From: Legionella_C dresdenensis
Lineage (GTDB): Bacteria; Pseudomonadota; Gammaproteobacteria; Legionellales; Legionellaceae
Assembly (NCBI RefSeq): GCF_042649825.1
Contig: NZ_JBHSAB010000023.1
Coordinates: 186,001 to 250,000, forward strand
DNA: 64,000 bases
Direction of reading: 5' to 3'
Part shown: positions 8,723 to 17,303 of the stretch, piece by piece
Layout of the letters: every line of letters starts with the position of its first letter
How positions within the stretch are numbered: position 1 is the stretch's first letter
The notes under the pieces: generated by a model
Database searches by the model: none
Told to the model about the DNA's origin: nothing
The model's input: only the letters and a program-made list of their open reading frames with translations
Position numbers and translations under genes: made by a program

Positions 8723-9484
8723 TTATTCCTTGCGTAAATACGCTAACGGATTGACAGGTTGTCCCGATTTTCTGATTTCAAAATGGACCCCCAAAAATTT
8801 TCTATCAATAATACCCATTTCGGCAATAATTTCACCAGCTTTAACTTTCTGGCCTTCTCTTACCAGATTACGGGCATTGTTTCCGTAAGCGGTCAGATAC
8901 TGTCCATCATGCTTTATGATAATTAAATTTCCATACCCGGCCAGGCCATTACCGGCATAAGCAACAATTCCCGCAGCAGAGGCACGAACCGCCTCACCCT
9001 TTCTACCAGCAATATCTATGCCTTTTTTTCCTTGTTCCGGAATAAAACCGGAAACAATTCGGCCCCGTGCCGGCCATAACCATTTACCGCCGAGCTTTCC
9101 TTGAGCAGCATGATACTGCCTGATATGAGTTTTCTGTCGGTTTACCGCAGGCCTTGCAGGGATGCGGTAAGCATTTTTTGCCTTGTTTGCCGGACTGCGT
9201 GCAGCATTGGCATATGGTAAATGGATAATCTGCCCTACCCTTAACTGATAAGGAAACCGTATTCTATTATAGGCGGCAAGCTGTCTGAAATCCCTGTCAT
9301 AACGGAATGCAATGGAGTACAGTGTTTCATCCCGCCGCACAATATGCGTGTTGCGATGAGAATCCTGCGGCTGCCATTTTAATTCAACAACAGGCGCCAA
9401 ATCTGTCCGCTCGCCGCAGGCGGCAAGCAAAACCAGAATTAAGCCCGGGATAATGCCCTTAATCAGAGTTTTCAAGTTAGCCAT
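8723..9484 (-). CDS. nlpD: NlpD-like lipoprotein, LysM and degenerate M23 domain (amidase activator)
   Basis: 253 residues: lipoprotein signal with lipobox LLAAC (Cys about 23), a LysM domain near residues 46-92 (HIVRRDETLYSIAFRYDRDF..VGQIIHLPY) for peptidoglycan binding, a basic linker, and an M23/LytM domain from about residue 135. The zinc ligands are lost: the usual HxGxD is KKGIDIAG and the final HxH is GVHFEIR. This is the pattern of NlpD/EnvC activators of cell-separation amidases rather than of active endopeptidases. It sits in the conserved order surE-yqaA-nlpD-rpoS and overlaps the yqaA-like gene upstream. Confidence 0.92.
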   Translation of the reverse strand: MANLKTLIKGIIPGLILVLLAACGERTDLAPVVELKWQPQDSHRNTHIVRRDETLYSIAFRYDRDFRQLAAYNRIRFPYQLRVGQIIHLPYANAARSPANKAKNAYRIPARPAVNRQKTHIRQYHAAQGKLGGKWLWPARGRIVSGFIPEQGKKGIDIAGRKGEAVRASAAGIVAYAGNGLAGYGNLIIIKHDGQYLTAYGNNARNLVREGQKVKAGEIIAEMGIIDRKFLGVHFEIRKSGQPVNPLAYLRKE

Positions 9485-10059
9485 TTCAGGTAGATAACAC
9501 TTAGTAAAATAATAATCAGGGCAGTCCAGCCGATAATATCAATATAACGGCTTAACTTATTATGCAGACGCTCCCCCATAAAATACAGCAATGTTGAAAC
9601 AAGGAAAAACCGTGCGCCTCGCCCAACGAATGAAGCAATAACAAAGGGTAAAAACGCCAGATTCATTGCTCCTGCTGCGATGGTAAAAATTTTATAAGGC
9701 GGCACCGGTGAAAAACTGGCCACCAAATTAATCCAGACTCCATATTGCTTAAACCAGTGCATCACGTGAAGGTAACCGTCAGCATACCGTGAGGCAAGCA
9801 GCCAGGGTTCTATAAGGCTCATACCAAAATAACCGATTGCATAACCAAATATTCCGCCCAAAACTGAAAATAACGTCGTAATTAACGCGTAATCCCAGGA
9901 TTTTTTTGGCGCAGCAAGTCCCATGCTGATAAGCATCGCATCCGGCGGAATGGGAAAAAAGGAAGATTCTGCAAACGATACGCCAGCCAAATAGTAAGGC
10001 GCATGGGGATGCGCCGACCATTGAATGGTTTTCTTATACAAAAAAGAGAATATCTTCAT
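9472..10059 (-). CDS. YqaA/DedA-family (VTT domain) inner membrane protein
   Basis: 195-residue polytopic protein with four to five hydrophobic segments. The stretch ESSFFPIPPDAMLISMGLAAP and the later GRGARFFLVSTLLYFMGERL are typical of YqaA-type VTT proteins. DedA/VTT proteins are linked to lipid-carrier translocation and membrane-potential homeostasis; the role of this branch is not settled. Its ATG overlaps the surE stop (ATGA) and its end overlaps nlpD, so it belongs to the surE-yqaA-nlpD-rpoS operon. Confidence 0.88.
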   Translation of the reverse strand: MKIFSFLYKKTIQWSAHPHAPYYLAGVSFAESSFFPIPPDAMLISMGLAAPKKSWDYALITTLFSVLGGIFGYAIGYFGMSLIEPWLLASRYADGYLHVMHWFKQYGVWINLVASFSPVPPYKIFTIAAGAMNLAFLPFVIASFVGRGARFFLVSTLLYFMGERLHNKLSRYIDIIGWTALIIILLSVIYLKWLT

Positions 10060-10814
10060 GAAAGCCAGCTTATTCCCTGCGCCCAGGCAGATAATTTTTC
10101 AAATACCTTATAATGAGTCAAGTCCAAATGTAAAGGAGTCATTGAAACATAACCATTTTTTACCGCATAAAAATCGGTACCGGGTCCGGCATCGGCAGCC
10201 AATCCTGGCGGCCCTATCCAATAGATAGGCCTGCCGCGTGGATCGTATTCTTTGACTGTCGGTTCAGCGCCATGGCGAGTGCCGAGCCTGGTTACTTCAA
10301 TTCCTTTAATTTTATCTAACGGAAGATCGGGAATATTAACATTCAGGATTGTTTGCGGCGGCAGCATATTGGCCTTCATTTTCAATACCAGTTCACGCGC
10401 TATCGTAGCGGCGGTGTCAAAATACTGGATGTTGTCGCCTACCATGGAAAACGCCAGTGAAGGGAACCCCAGATAACGCCCTTCCATAGCAGCCGCAACT
10501 GTGCCGGAATACAGTACATCATCACCTAAATTGGCGCCATCATTAATTCCGGAAACAACAATATCAGCAACGGGATCAAAAAAACCGGTCAGCGCGATAT
10601 GAACACAATCAGTCGGCGTTCCTTCCACACTATAATAACCATTGTCAAGTTGCTTGACGTTTAACGGTCGCGTCAGGGTCAGCGAATTGCTGGCGCCGCT
10701 GCGATTCCTGTCAGGCGCCATTACGTTTACATCAGCAATGGTTGACATTTCATTGGCTAAAGCCCTGATGCCAGGCGCGTGAACGCCATCATCGTTACTT
10801 ACTAATATCCGCAT
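10056..10814 (-). CDS. surE: 5'/3'-nucleotidase SurE
   Basis: Stationary-phase survival protein, a metal-dependent nucleoside monophosphate phosphatase. The N-terminus MRILVSNDDGVHAPGI carries the metal-binding DD pair; DRNRSGASNSLTL and VVSGINDGANLGDDVLYSGTVAAAMEG follow as the other active-site blocks. The open frame runs 45 codons further upstream, through the preceding lipoprotein gene, but homology starts exactly at the ATG at 10814, giving a normal 252 residues. First of the coupled set leading to rpoS. Confidence 0.96.
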   Translation of the reverse strand: MRILVSNDDGVHAPGIRALANEMSTIADVNVMAPDRNRSGASNSLTLTRPLNVKQLDNGYYSVEGTPTDCVHIALTGFFDPVADIVVSGINDGANLGDDVLYSGTVAAAMEGRYLGFPSLAFSMVGDNIQYFDTAATIARELVLKMKANMLPPQTILNVNIPDLPLDKIKGIEVTRLGTRHGAEPTVKEYDPRGRPIYWIGPPGLAADAGPGTDFYAVKNGYVSMTPLHLDLTHYKVFEKLSAWAQGISWLS

Positions 10815-10818
10815 GATC

Positions 10819-11199
10819 TTAACCCTTTGGTGATTCCAGCCATTTGACAATCGCCATGCGCTGAGCCAACTCTTCTTGTATCGCCTGGATAGATTGGCCA
10901 AGCCTCTGGTTAGAGGCGTCCTTTTGGTATTCAGACTGTTTTGCTGCAAGCTGTTCCTGCAAAGAAATAATTTTTCTGCCGAACGCTTGTGGGTTCAATT
11001 GCAGTTCATAAGCAAGGCGGCTTATATCTGATGCAATTGCCTTCAGCTGGTCACAACTCAAACCGCTCGTGCGTCCAGAGCATTCACCAATTGCTTTCTG
11101 CAGTTCCATCGGGTGAGTGCGATAATAATTTTCATCCTTATTGCTGCAACCTGCCAGCAATCCAACCGCAACCAGTATGGACGCTACTTGTTTTAACAT
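10819..11199 (-). CDS. Small lipoprotein, EexN-like
   Basis: 126 residues with lipobox LLAGC (Cys about 18) and a short mature part NKDENYYRTHPMELQKAIGEC..SGLSCDQL. The YY-x-HP and two spaced cysteines recall EexN-type lipoproteins of entry-exclusion origin, but the match is a recollection of a pattern, not a search. The second half is a coiled-coil-like helix rich in Gln and Ala. It ends four bases before surE and probably is the first gene of that operon. Confidence 0.6.
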   Translation of the reverse strand: MLKQVASILVAVGLLAGCSNKDENYYRTHPMELQKAIGECSGRTSGLSCDQLKAIASDISRLAYELQLNPQAFGRKIISLQEQLAAKQSEYQKDASNQRLGQSIQAIQEELAQRMAIVKWLESPKG

Positions 11200-11358
11200 C
11201 AGCCACCCTCTTTCATGCTTTAAATTAAAAGATGAGATGTTATCACTATTGCCAGATAGAGAAAAGCTGGAATAAAACTTCTCGCAAGGGCTGCATACAT
11301 TGATTATAATTTGACAATTCGTTATTGTACCTCCTTTTAGACTGGCAAGATTACAAAC

Positions 11359-13077
11359 ATGTTAGATTTTTCGATTAAACGAGACGAGCAGACCGGTGAG
11401 GCGTATGTTGAAACCTCCATTTGCGGAAAACCTCTGCTAACCTTACCGCAATTGAATAAAAGCACGGCATTTACCCAAGAAGAACGACACGCTTTTGGCT
11501 TGCTCGGGAAATTGCCCCACCGTGTGGAAACGCTGGATGAACAGGTGAAACGCGCTTACCTGCAGTATTCCGGCTACAACACTCGATTGCAGCAAAATAT
11601 TTACCTGAATAATCTGCATGATAAAAATCAGGTCTTGTTTTATAAATTATTGAGCCGTTATTTAGGTGAAATGCTGCCGACCATATATACCCCCATAGTC
11701 GGTACGGCAGTTAAGCGTTTCAGCCATGAATACCGTCAACCGAGAGGGTTATATATTGCCCACTCCGATAAAAACCTGCTTGATGAAATTATATCCAATC
11801 GCTCTAATCCCGAAATCGATGTCATTGTTGTGACTGATGGCGAAGGCGTATTGGGCATTGGCGATCAGGGTATAGGCGGGATGGATATTCCCGTTGCCAA
11901 ACTAATGGTTTACAGCTTGTGCGGCGGTATCGATCCCACCCGCTGCCTGCCGGTTTTTCTTGATGTCGGTACCAATAATCAGGAACTGCTTAACGATCCG
12001 ATGTACCTTGGCTGTCGGCACCCGCGTATTGATACGGATCAATATGACGCTTTCATTCATAGTTTCGTGACTACAATACGCAAGCATTTCCCCAATGCTT
12101 TCCTGCACTGGGAAGACTTTGGCCGCAATAATGCCCGGCGCATTCTGGACAGATATCAGGATGAGCTTTGTACATTTAATGACGATATTCAGGGTACCGG
12201 CGCAGTAACGTTATCTGCAATCCTGGCTGCTTGCGAAGTAACCGGTAAATCATTGTCCGAACATAAAATTGTAGTATTTGGCGCAGGTTCTGCCGGTACA
12301 GGGATTAGCGATCAGATTGTTGATGCCTTAATTCGCCATGGCGTTAGCGAAGAGCAAGCTTACCGGCAATTCTGGCTGATTGACCGGCAAGGGCTATTAA
12401 TTGATTCTGATCCGGAACTGATTGAGTCACAACGGCCTTATGCACGACAGGCTGAAGAAATCAGCAGTTGGAACATCAACGGCAGGCAGCCGTCATTGAC
12501 TGATACCGTACGCCATGTCAAACCAACTATTTTGATCGGCTGTTCCGCTCAGGCTGGAGCCTTCTCGCAGGATATCATTGAAACCATGTCGCAATCCTGT
12601 GAACGCCCTATTATATTCCCACTGTCGAATCCTGATGAAAAATGCGAGGCTCAACCAACCGATATTCTTTACTGGAGTAATGGTAAAGCGCTGGTCGCAA
12701 CAGGCACAGCCTTCCCTGCGGTTGATTATCAGGGACGCTTAATTCAAATTGCTCAATGCAACAACGCTCTGGTATTTCCAGGAATTGGCCTTGGCGTACT
12801 AGCCGCCAAAGCAACCCGCCTGTCCAAAGGCATGATCTGGGCTGCCGCAGAGGCGCTTAGCGTATTTTCCCCAAGCAGAAGAGACAGCTATATGCCGTTA
12901 TTGCCCTCGCTTGATGATGCGCAATCGGTGGCAAAACATATTGCAATTGCGGTTGCTCGTGCTGCGATTGAGGAAAATGTCGCTGCGATTGATGAAAACA
13001 GTAATCTTGAGGAAATTGTTCAGGACTTGTTTTGGGAACCGCGCTATTTACCATTTCGAAAGAAAGAGGTTTGCTAA
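11359..13077 (+). CDS. NAD-dependent malic enzyme
   Basis: Oxidative decarboxylation of malate to pyruvate. The 572 residues match the SfcA/MaeA class: LPTIYTPIVGTAV near residue 110, VTDGEGVLGIGDQGIGGM (malic enzyme signature) near 160-178, the EDFGRNNARRILDRY catalytic block and FNDDIQGTGAVTLSAILAA with metal ligands near 275, followed by the Rossmann motif VFGAGSAGTG. Stands alone with a hairpin after its stop. Supplies pyruvate and NADH from amino-acid-derived C4 acids, fitting an organism that also carries PutA. Confidence 0.95.
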   Translation: MLDFSIKRDEQTGEAYVETSICGKPLLTLPQLNKSTAFTQEERHAFGLLGKLPHRVETLDEQVKRAYLQYSGYNTRLQQNIYLNNLHDKNQVLFYKLLSRYLGEMLPTIYTPIVGTAVKRFSHEYRQPRGLYIAHSDKNLLDEIISNRSNPEIDVIVVTDGEGVLGIGDQGIGGMDIPVAKLMVYSLCGGIDPTRCLPVFLDVGTNNQELLNDPMYLGCRHPRIDTDQYDAFIHSFVTTIRKHFPNAFLHWEDFGRNNARRILDRYQDELCTFNDDIQGTGAVTLSAILAACEVTGKSLSEHKIVVFGAGSAGTGISDQIVDALIRHGVSEEQAYRQFWLIDRQGLLIDSDPELIESQRPYARQAEEISSWNINGRQPSLTDTVRHVKPTILIGCSAQAGAFSQDIIETMSQSCERPIIFPLSNPDEKCEAQPTDILYWSNGKALVATGTAFPAVDYQGRLIQIAQCNNALVFPGIGLGVLAAKATRLSKGMIWAAAEALSVFSPSRRDSYMPLLPSLDDAQSVAKHIAIAVARAAIEENVAAIDENSNLEEIVQDLFWEPRYLPFRKKEVC

Positions 13078-13079
13078 TC

Positions 13080-13099
13080 GTTGGGTCAAACGACCCAAC
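13080..13099. repeat. Intergenic hairpin, TTGGGTC/GACCCAA family (copy 3)
   Basis: GTTGGGTC-AAAC-GACCCAAC, three bases after the malic enzyme stop and just before the end of the convergent chagasin-like gene. Confidence 0.75.
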
Positions 13100-13483
13100 C
13101 TACTCTGTGGGCGTAATTGAATGAGTTTTAAACATAACAGTTACTGTCTGTATTGTTTCCTGCTCACGTTCCCAAGGGCGGGCATAGCTAAAGACCAACG
13201 AAGTGAGCTTAGGTACGGCCACGCCGTTTAGCAATTCAAATTCATAAATCATATTACCGCCAGAGCCGATTAATTGCGGTTGTGCGGCAACATATTTGCT
13301 TGAGACAAGACGGAGCAGTTCCTGATCATAACTTTTCACTGACCAGCGGTAACCTGTTGATGGATTAGCAGGAAGAGTCACTTCAAAGGAACTATCAGTG
13401 CTGTTTAACTGTATGATCATGGAATCCGCGGCTGCAGAACCTGTCAGCATGATCAGAAAAAAGGTAATTATTGCTTTCATCAT
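13100..13483 (-). CDS. Chagasin-like (I42 family) cysteine protease inhibitor
   Basis: 127 residues from the ATG at 13483, which has AGGAGG five bases upstream. A signal peptide (KAIITFFLIMLTGSAAA) is followed by an immunoglobulin-like domain with the I42 loops: NPSTGYRW near residue 40, a glycine-rich GSGGNMIYEF loop, and RPWE near residue 104. I42 proteins block papain-family cysteine proteases by inserting these three loops into the active site. Secretion points to a periplasmic or extracellular target; a host protease is possible but not shown. Confidence 0.85.
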   Translation of the reverse strand: MMKAIITFFLIMLTGSAAADSMIIQLNSTDSSFEVTLPANPSTGYRWSVKSYDQELLRLVSSKYVAAQPQLIGSGGNMIYEFELLNGVAVPKLTSLVFSYARPWEREQETIQTVTVMFKTHSITPTE

Positions 13484-13532
13484 TTCGCCTCCTGCTGTGT
13501 AATGCTGACTCATTCCTACCGGCCGGGGACAA

Positions 13533-14312
13533 TCAATATCCCTTATATGTTTTCGTTTTTGCTGCTAACAGATGCAAAGGCCATACCATGGTGTGAGTAC
13601 TTTGGGTATCACCCCATGCTGCCTCCAGCTCTGCCCGAATATAGCCAACCGGATCCTCATTATTTCGGACCTGGTATTCCTTAACTGCAGACCAGGTTCT
13701 TAAATAGCCCAGCAATTGATCAAAGGCCATATCTTTTTCTATATAAAACTCAGGGGTTGCGATTTTTTCAAAGGGAAACGGTATTGTCTGATATTCTTCA
13801 TCGATAAAATGTCTTTGTACAGGCCAATACTCGTCGCCTAAAATTTTATTGTATAAACGATCAATGATACTGTTTAATTTATCATCAGAACTGCCTGACT
13901 TTGTTACTTTGCCAAGTGCATAACACCAGGCGGCAATAACTCCTTCCGGTCTGCTTACTCGCATAACTTCACGGTAAAAACCATCAAGGTTAAACCAATG
14001 CAAAGCCTGGGCGACCGTAATCATATCAATTGAATTATCAGCCAGAGGCGTTCTCTCGGCCGGGCAGCATAAATAGGTAATAGCTCGATGTTCTGGCGCT
14101 TCATCAAGCTGCGCCTGATTAATATCGGTTGCAATTACCTTATAATTCTCCGCCAGAGCTAAAGCAGCCTGCCCGCTGCCCGTCGCACAATCCCACACCG
14201 TGCTTCCAGGATGAGCCATAGAATTCAGATAAGTAAACAACCTTTTAGGGTAACTTGGCCGAAACAGTTTATATTGTGCTGATTCATCACCAAAATGCTC
14301 GATATACCTCAA
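13533..14312 (-). CDS. SAM-dependent methyltransferase (class I)
   Basis: 259 residues with a Rossmann-type SAM domain: TVWDCATGSGQAALALAE (motif I, near residue 39), VIATDINQAQLDEAP (motif II) and DMITVAQALHWFN (motif IV). The YRPSYP-like start (QYKLFRPSYPKRLF) places it with the Tmt1/trans-aconitate-methyltransferase-like group of small-molecule methyltransferases. Substrate unknown. It is a single gene. Confidence 0.8.
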   Translation of the reverse strand: MRYIEHFGDESAQYKLFRPSYPKRLFTYLNSMAHPGSTVWDCATGSGQAALALAENYKVIATDINQAQLDEAPEHRAITYLCCPAERTPLADNSIDMITVAQALHWFNLDGFYREVMRVSRPEGVIAAWCYALGKVTKSGSSDDKLNSIIDRLYNKILGDEYWPVQRHFIDEEYQTIPFPFEKIATPEFYIEKDMAFDQLLGYLRTWSAVKEYQVRNNEDPVGYIRAELEAAWGDTQSTHTMVWPLHLLAAKTKTYKGY

Positions 14313-14440
14313 TTTTTAACTCCCTCTAATAAACTGGTTTATTCTTTTATCTTACTCTAAAGTTTTCAATCCGACAATTTTTTGCTCAAAAAACACGCTG
14401 TATATTTACGTGCTTTTCATGCTCAGTAGACGCACATCCT

Positions 14441-14734
14441 TCAAAATAAACCGATACTCAAATCATGCCACAGAGGATTGTTTTGCTCAATGAGGTTTAT
14501 TTTCCATTGCCTATTCCATTTTTTAATGTGTTTTTCTCTTGTTATTGCCCCATAAGCATTTGAATGAAGTTCATAATAAACCAACTGATGAACATTATAG
14601 TTTTTGGTAAATCCTTCAGCCAAACCTTCCTTATGTTGGTATATCCGTTGTAGAAGATTACTTGTTATTCCAGTATAAAGAGTTCCATATTTTTTACTTG
14701 CTAAAATGTATACGTAATATTGCTTCTCTTCCAT
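14441..14734 (-). CDS. GIY-YIG domain protein (UPF0213/UvrC N-terminal-like)
   Basis: 97 residues, a single GIY-YIG nuclease domain: YYVYILASKKYGTLYTGITSNLLQRIYQHKEG holds the two tyrosine motifs and the catalytic Arg, and the EKHIKKWNR block holds the metal-binding Glu. Small stand-alone members are common and of unclear function. The ATG at 14734 has AGGA upstream; one at 14740 is in frame. The first codons and the upstream bases are copied in each unit of the tandem array that starts here. Confidence 0.85.
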   Translation of the reverse strand: MEEKQYYVYILASKKYGTLYTGITSNLLQRIYQHKEGLAEGFTKNYNVHQLVYYELHSNAYGAITREKHIKKWNRQWKINLIEQNNPLWHDLSIGLF

Positions 14735-15345
14735 TTTCATCCTGGTGGGTTGCTAAAAAATTCCGGCATAAAAGTTTGTCATGCCCGCGCAGGCGGGCAT
14801 CCATCCTTCATGCTGGCACCTTACCTTGCTTCAGGGATGGATCCCCGCCTTCGCGGGGATGACACATTTTATGTAATATTCTTCTTTTCCATTTTCATCC
14901 TGATGGATTGCTAAAAAATTCCGGCATAAAAGTTTGTCATGCCCGCGCAGGCGGGCATCCATCCTTCATGCTAGCACCTTACTTTGCTTCAGGGATGGAT
15001 CCCCCGCCTTCGCGGGGATGACACATTTTATGTAATATTCTTCTTTTCCATTTTCATCCTGATGGATTGCTAAAAAATTCCGGCATAAAAGTTTGTCATG
15101 CCCGCGCAGGCGNNNNNNNNNNNNNNNNNNNNNNNNNNNNNNNNNNNNNNNNNNNNNNNNNNNNNNNNACACATTTTATGTAATATTCTTCTTTTCCATT
15201 TTCATCCTGATGGATTGCTAAAAAATTCCGGCATAAAAGTTTGTCATGCCCGCGCAGGCGGGCATCCATCCTTCATGCTGGCACCTTACCTTGCTTCAGG
15301 GATGGATCCCCGCCTTCGCGGGGATGACACATTTTCTTACCTCGG
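14722..15345. repeat. Tandem array of ~158-bp units with paired REP-like hairpins
   Basis: Four successive units start with TGCTAAAAAATTCCGGC at 14751, 14909, 15068 and 15216. Each has an AAAAGTTTGTCATG stretch, a GCCCGCGCAGGCGGGC hairpin, a spacer with CATCCTTCATGCT, and a CCCCGCCTTCGCGGGG hairpin. The two hairpin ends form a larger imperfect inverted repeat (ATGGATCC/GGATGGAT region). Each unit also carries a copy of the first codons of the GIY-YIG gene. The third unit contains the assembly gap. Confidence 0.9.
15113..15168. other. Assembly gap (56 N)
   Basis: Run of N inside the third unit of the tandem array. Neighbouring units are 158-159 bp apart but this one measures 148 bp, so the N run is about ten bases too short for a single unit, or whole units are missing. 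Confidence 0.99.
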
Positions 15346-15380
15346 GAGCATGACAGATTTTTTTTGCATGCACTAAGATT

Positions 15381-17303
15381 TTAAACACTAAAATGTTGCT
15401 TTTCTGCCGAATACTTCTGGTACACCTGTTCCAATTCGCGCTCTAATTGGTCCTGACCATTGTTACTGGCATTAATACCAAATCTATTTATTGAGCGAAT
15501 CATTTCCCTCATGGTAACAATTTTAGCTCTGGATTTATGCACCGTTACTGTTTCCGATTCAACCATTTCAGCGCTTGCTGCTGCATGCGGCGTTTCTTCT
15601 TTAGGTTTCTTTTTAATAATATCTTTAGCTTGGCGATAAGCATTTATTTCGTCATGGCTGAATTGAACATTGATTTTCTGCCGGTAAATATTCAATGATT
15701 CATTTAATGGTAAATTGATATCCTCACATGGAGGCACTGCAGGTTTAGTTACCCCAATAATGACCTTAACAATTTCTACCATTTTCTGTGCGATGCCAAT
15801 GATCATGGGTACGCTTACCATCCCCAAAATAATCAAAGCAATCATTGACGAAGCGAAAGTCGGCAAAAAAATCGCGCTGGTAAGGCCAGCTACCAGACTA
15901 ACAGTAAAAATTCCAATAGCAAACTGAGTGAAAAGCGATCGCTCGGCAAACCAATATAAATATTTTGCCAACTGCGAATCAGGCGCTAGAAAATTTTTAT
16001 CACTGACTGTCTCAATCAACCGGGTTAACAGATACCCAACTGAAATAGCACTAAAAAAAATCAAGCCGAGAGGAAACGCAGGGCCAATAGCGGCAAAAAA
16101 AATACCGAATAATACCCCGCTAATCAAAACCTGTAATTTACGATTTGCCAGAAAACGAATGAGCGGCAAGATCAAGTAGTGATATGGAATTAAGAGCAGA
16201 TAAGAAACAAGGCTACGCAACAATACATTAAGAATATAATCGCGAACCCGCCGCCGTTGATTATCCTGAGCTGGATCGATTCGGCGAAACGTGACGCCTG
16301 CAAGTCCAGCAAAATTGATGGTATGGTGGATTAGAGCGCTAGTGCCGCACTTTTCTTCCGGTGCATCAACCTGCCATACATTCCATCCCTCCCTCCAGTG
16401 CCCGAATTGCGATACCGGATCTTTACCCTGTCTCTGAATATGCACTTCCGGTTTTTGCTGAATAGTCGCCCAATTATCATAACGGCTTTTGCGCCAGGGT
16501 ATATATAAACCGGTTGGATTTAGCGCATTAACTCGAGAAATCCTGTCACCCTGATCGATAGCCGCAATCACACTCTGACTGCCCCCCAGGCTGACTCCGC
16601 ACACATCTATCTTTTGATTTATTCTATCCAGCCAGTTCACGATATTGGAACGTCCGGAACGGTAAAGGTCTTTACCTGTGGTTTCGAAATCTTCGAAATC
16701 GGTTTTAAGCTGAGCATTGAACCCTCGACCAACAGGGTTTGTCCCCATAAAAATCAAATGCGGCTTGGCTGTGGTCAAATTAAAATTAATTGGTTCAAGG
16801 CCATAACAAAAAACCCGATCCTCTTCTTCGATAAATAACTTCTTTAAACCAGAAGTCAGAGTCAGCTCCATTGGCTTTACTTTATAATCGACCATACGCC
16901 ACTGATTATTTATCCACTGCGGAATTGTCATTGACTCATAAGTTGTCAACTCGGCAAATGGAAGATAAGCCATACAGTTACTGATGTATATTTGCGCTTG
17001 TGCAAGCTGGGCCGGATTCAGCTCGGCTACACTGAGTTGCTGATAAATATTATTAAAGCCTTCCTGAAATGCAAGACGCATTTCCCTGGTCAGATGAGGA
17101 TCACGATTAATAAAAAGGTCTTTAAATATTGGCCACGAAATCAATTCTTTCCATTTCCCAGGCTGCCATCCCATCATTAATAATCGTAAAACATTCCGTA
17201 CTACCCGGACTTGTTCATCTGGCGTTTCCTCTGCCGTTTCAAATTCTGCTGAAGGAAAAAAATTAAGCTCCAAACCGCCAATTTCGGGCTCGCTGTTAAT
17301 CAT
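15381..17303 (-). CDS. Lipase-like alpha/beta hydrolase with C-terminal membrane domain; possible effector
   Basis: 640 residues, not recognised by name. An N-terminal helical part is followed by an alpha/beta hydrolase-like region with the nucleophile elbow GVSLGGS (Ser about 238) after LIFMGTNPVGRG (oxyanion strand) and before a GHW motif. Five hydrophobic segments (about 365-385, 392-432, 460-482, 485-507) form a membrane domain. The last 30 residues are polar and Glu-rich (LERELEQVYQKYSAEK), like many Dot/Icm translocation signals. The start overlaps the end of the ABC transporter by 8 bases, so they form an operon. A membrane-anchored lipase or a translocated effector are the two likely roles. 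Confidence 0.6.
   Translation of the reverse strand: MINSEPEIGGLELNFFPSAEFETAEETPDEQVRVVRNVLRLLMMGWQPGKWKELISWPIFKDLFINRDPHLTREMRLAFQEGFNNIYQQLSVAELNPAQLAQAQIYISNCMAYLPFAELTTYESMTIPQWINNQWRMVDYKVKPMELTLTSGLKKLFIEEEDRVFCYGLEPINFNLTTAKPHLIFMGTNPVGRGFNAQLKTDFEDFETTGKDLYRSGRSNIVNWLDRINQKIDVCGVSLGGSQSVIAAIDQGDRISRVNALNPTGLYIPWRKSRYDNWATIQQKPEVHIQRQGKDPVSQFGHWREGWNVWQVDAPEEKCGTSALIHHTINFAGLAGVTFRRIDPAQDNQRRRVRDYILNVLLRSLVSYLLLIPYHYLILPLIRFLANRKLQVLISGVLFGIFFAAIGPAFPLGLIFFSAISVGYLLTRLIETVSDKNFLAPDSQLAKYLYWFAERSLFTQFAIGIFTVSLVAGLTSAIFLPTFASSMIALIILGMVSVPMIIGIAQKMVEIVKVIIGVTKPAVPPCEDINLPLNESLNIYRQKINVQFSHDEINAYRQAKDIIKKKPKEETPHAAASAEMVESETVTVHKSRAKIVTMREMIRSINRFGINASNNGQDQLERELEQVYQKYSAEKQHFSV

Noticed and set aside
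9772..10030. Minus-strand frame of 80 codons inside the YqaA-like gene
   Set aside because: Out-of-frame shadow of a membrane protein gene; hydrophobicity arises from the shared codons.
14743..15345. Array resembling CRISPR by regular spacing
   Set aside because: Units are ~158 bp and nearly identical throughout, with no short repeat/unique spacer alternation and no cas genes nearby.
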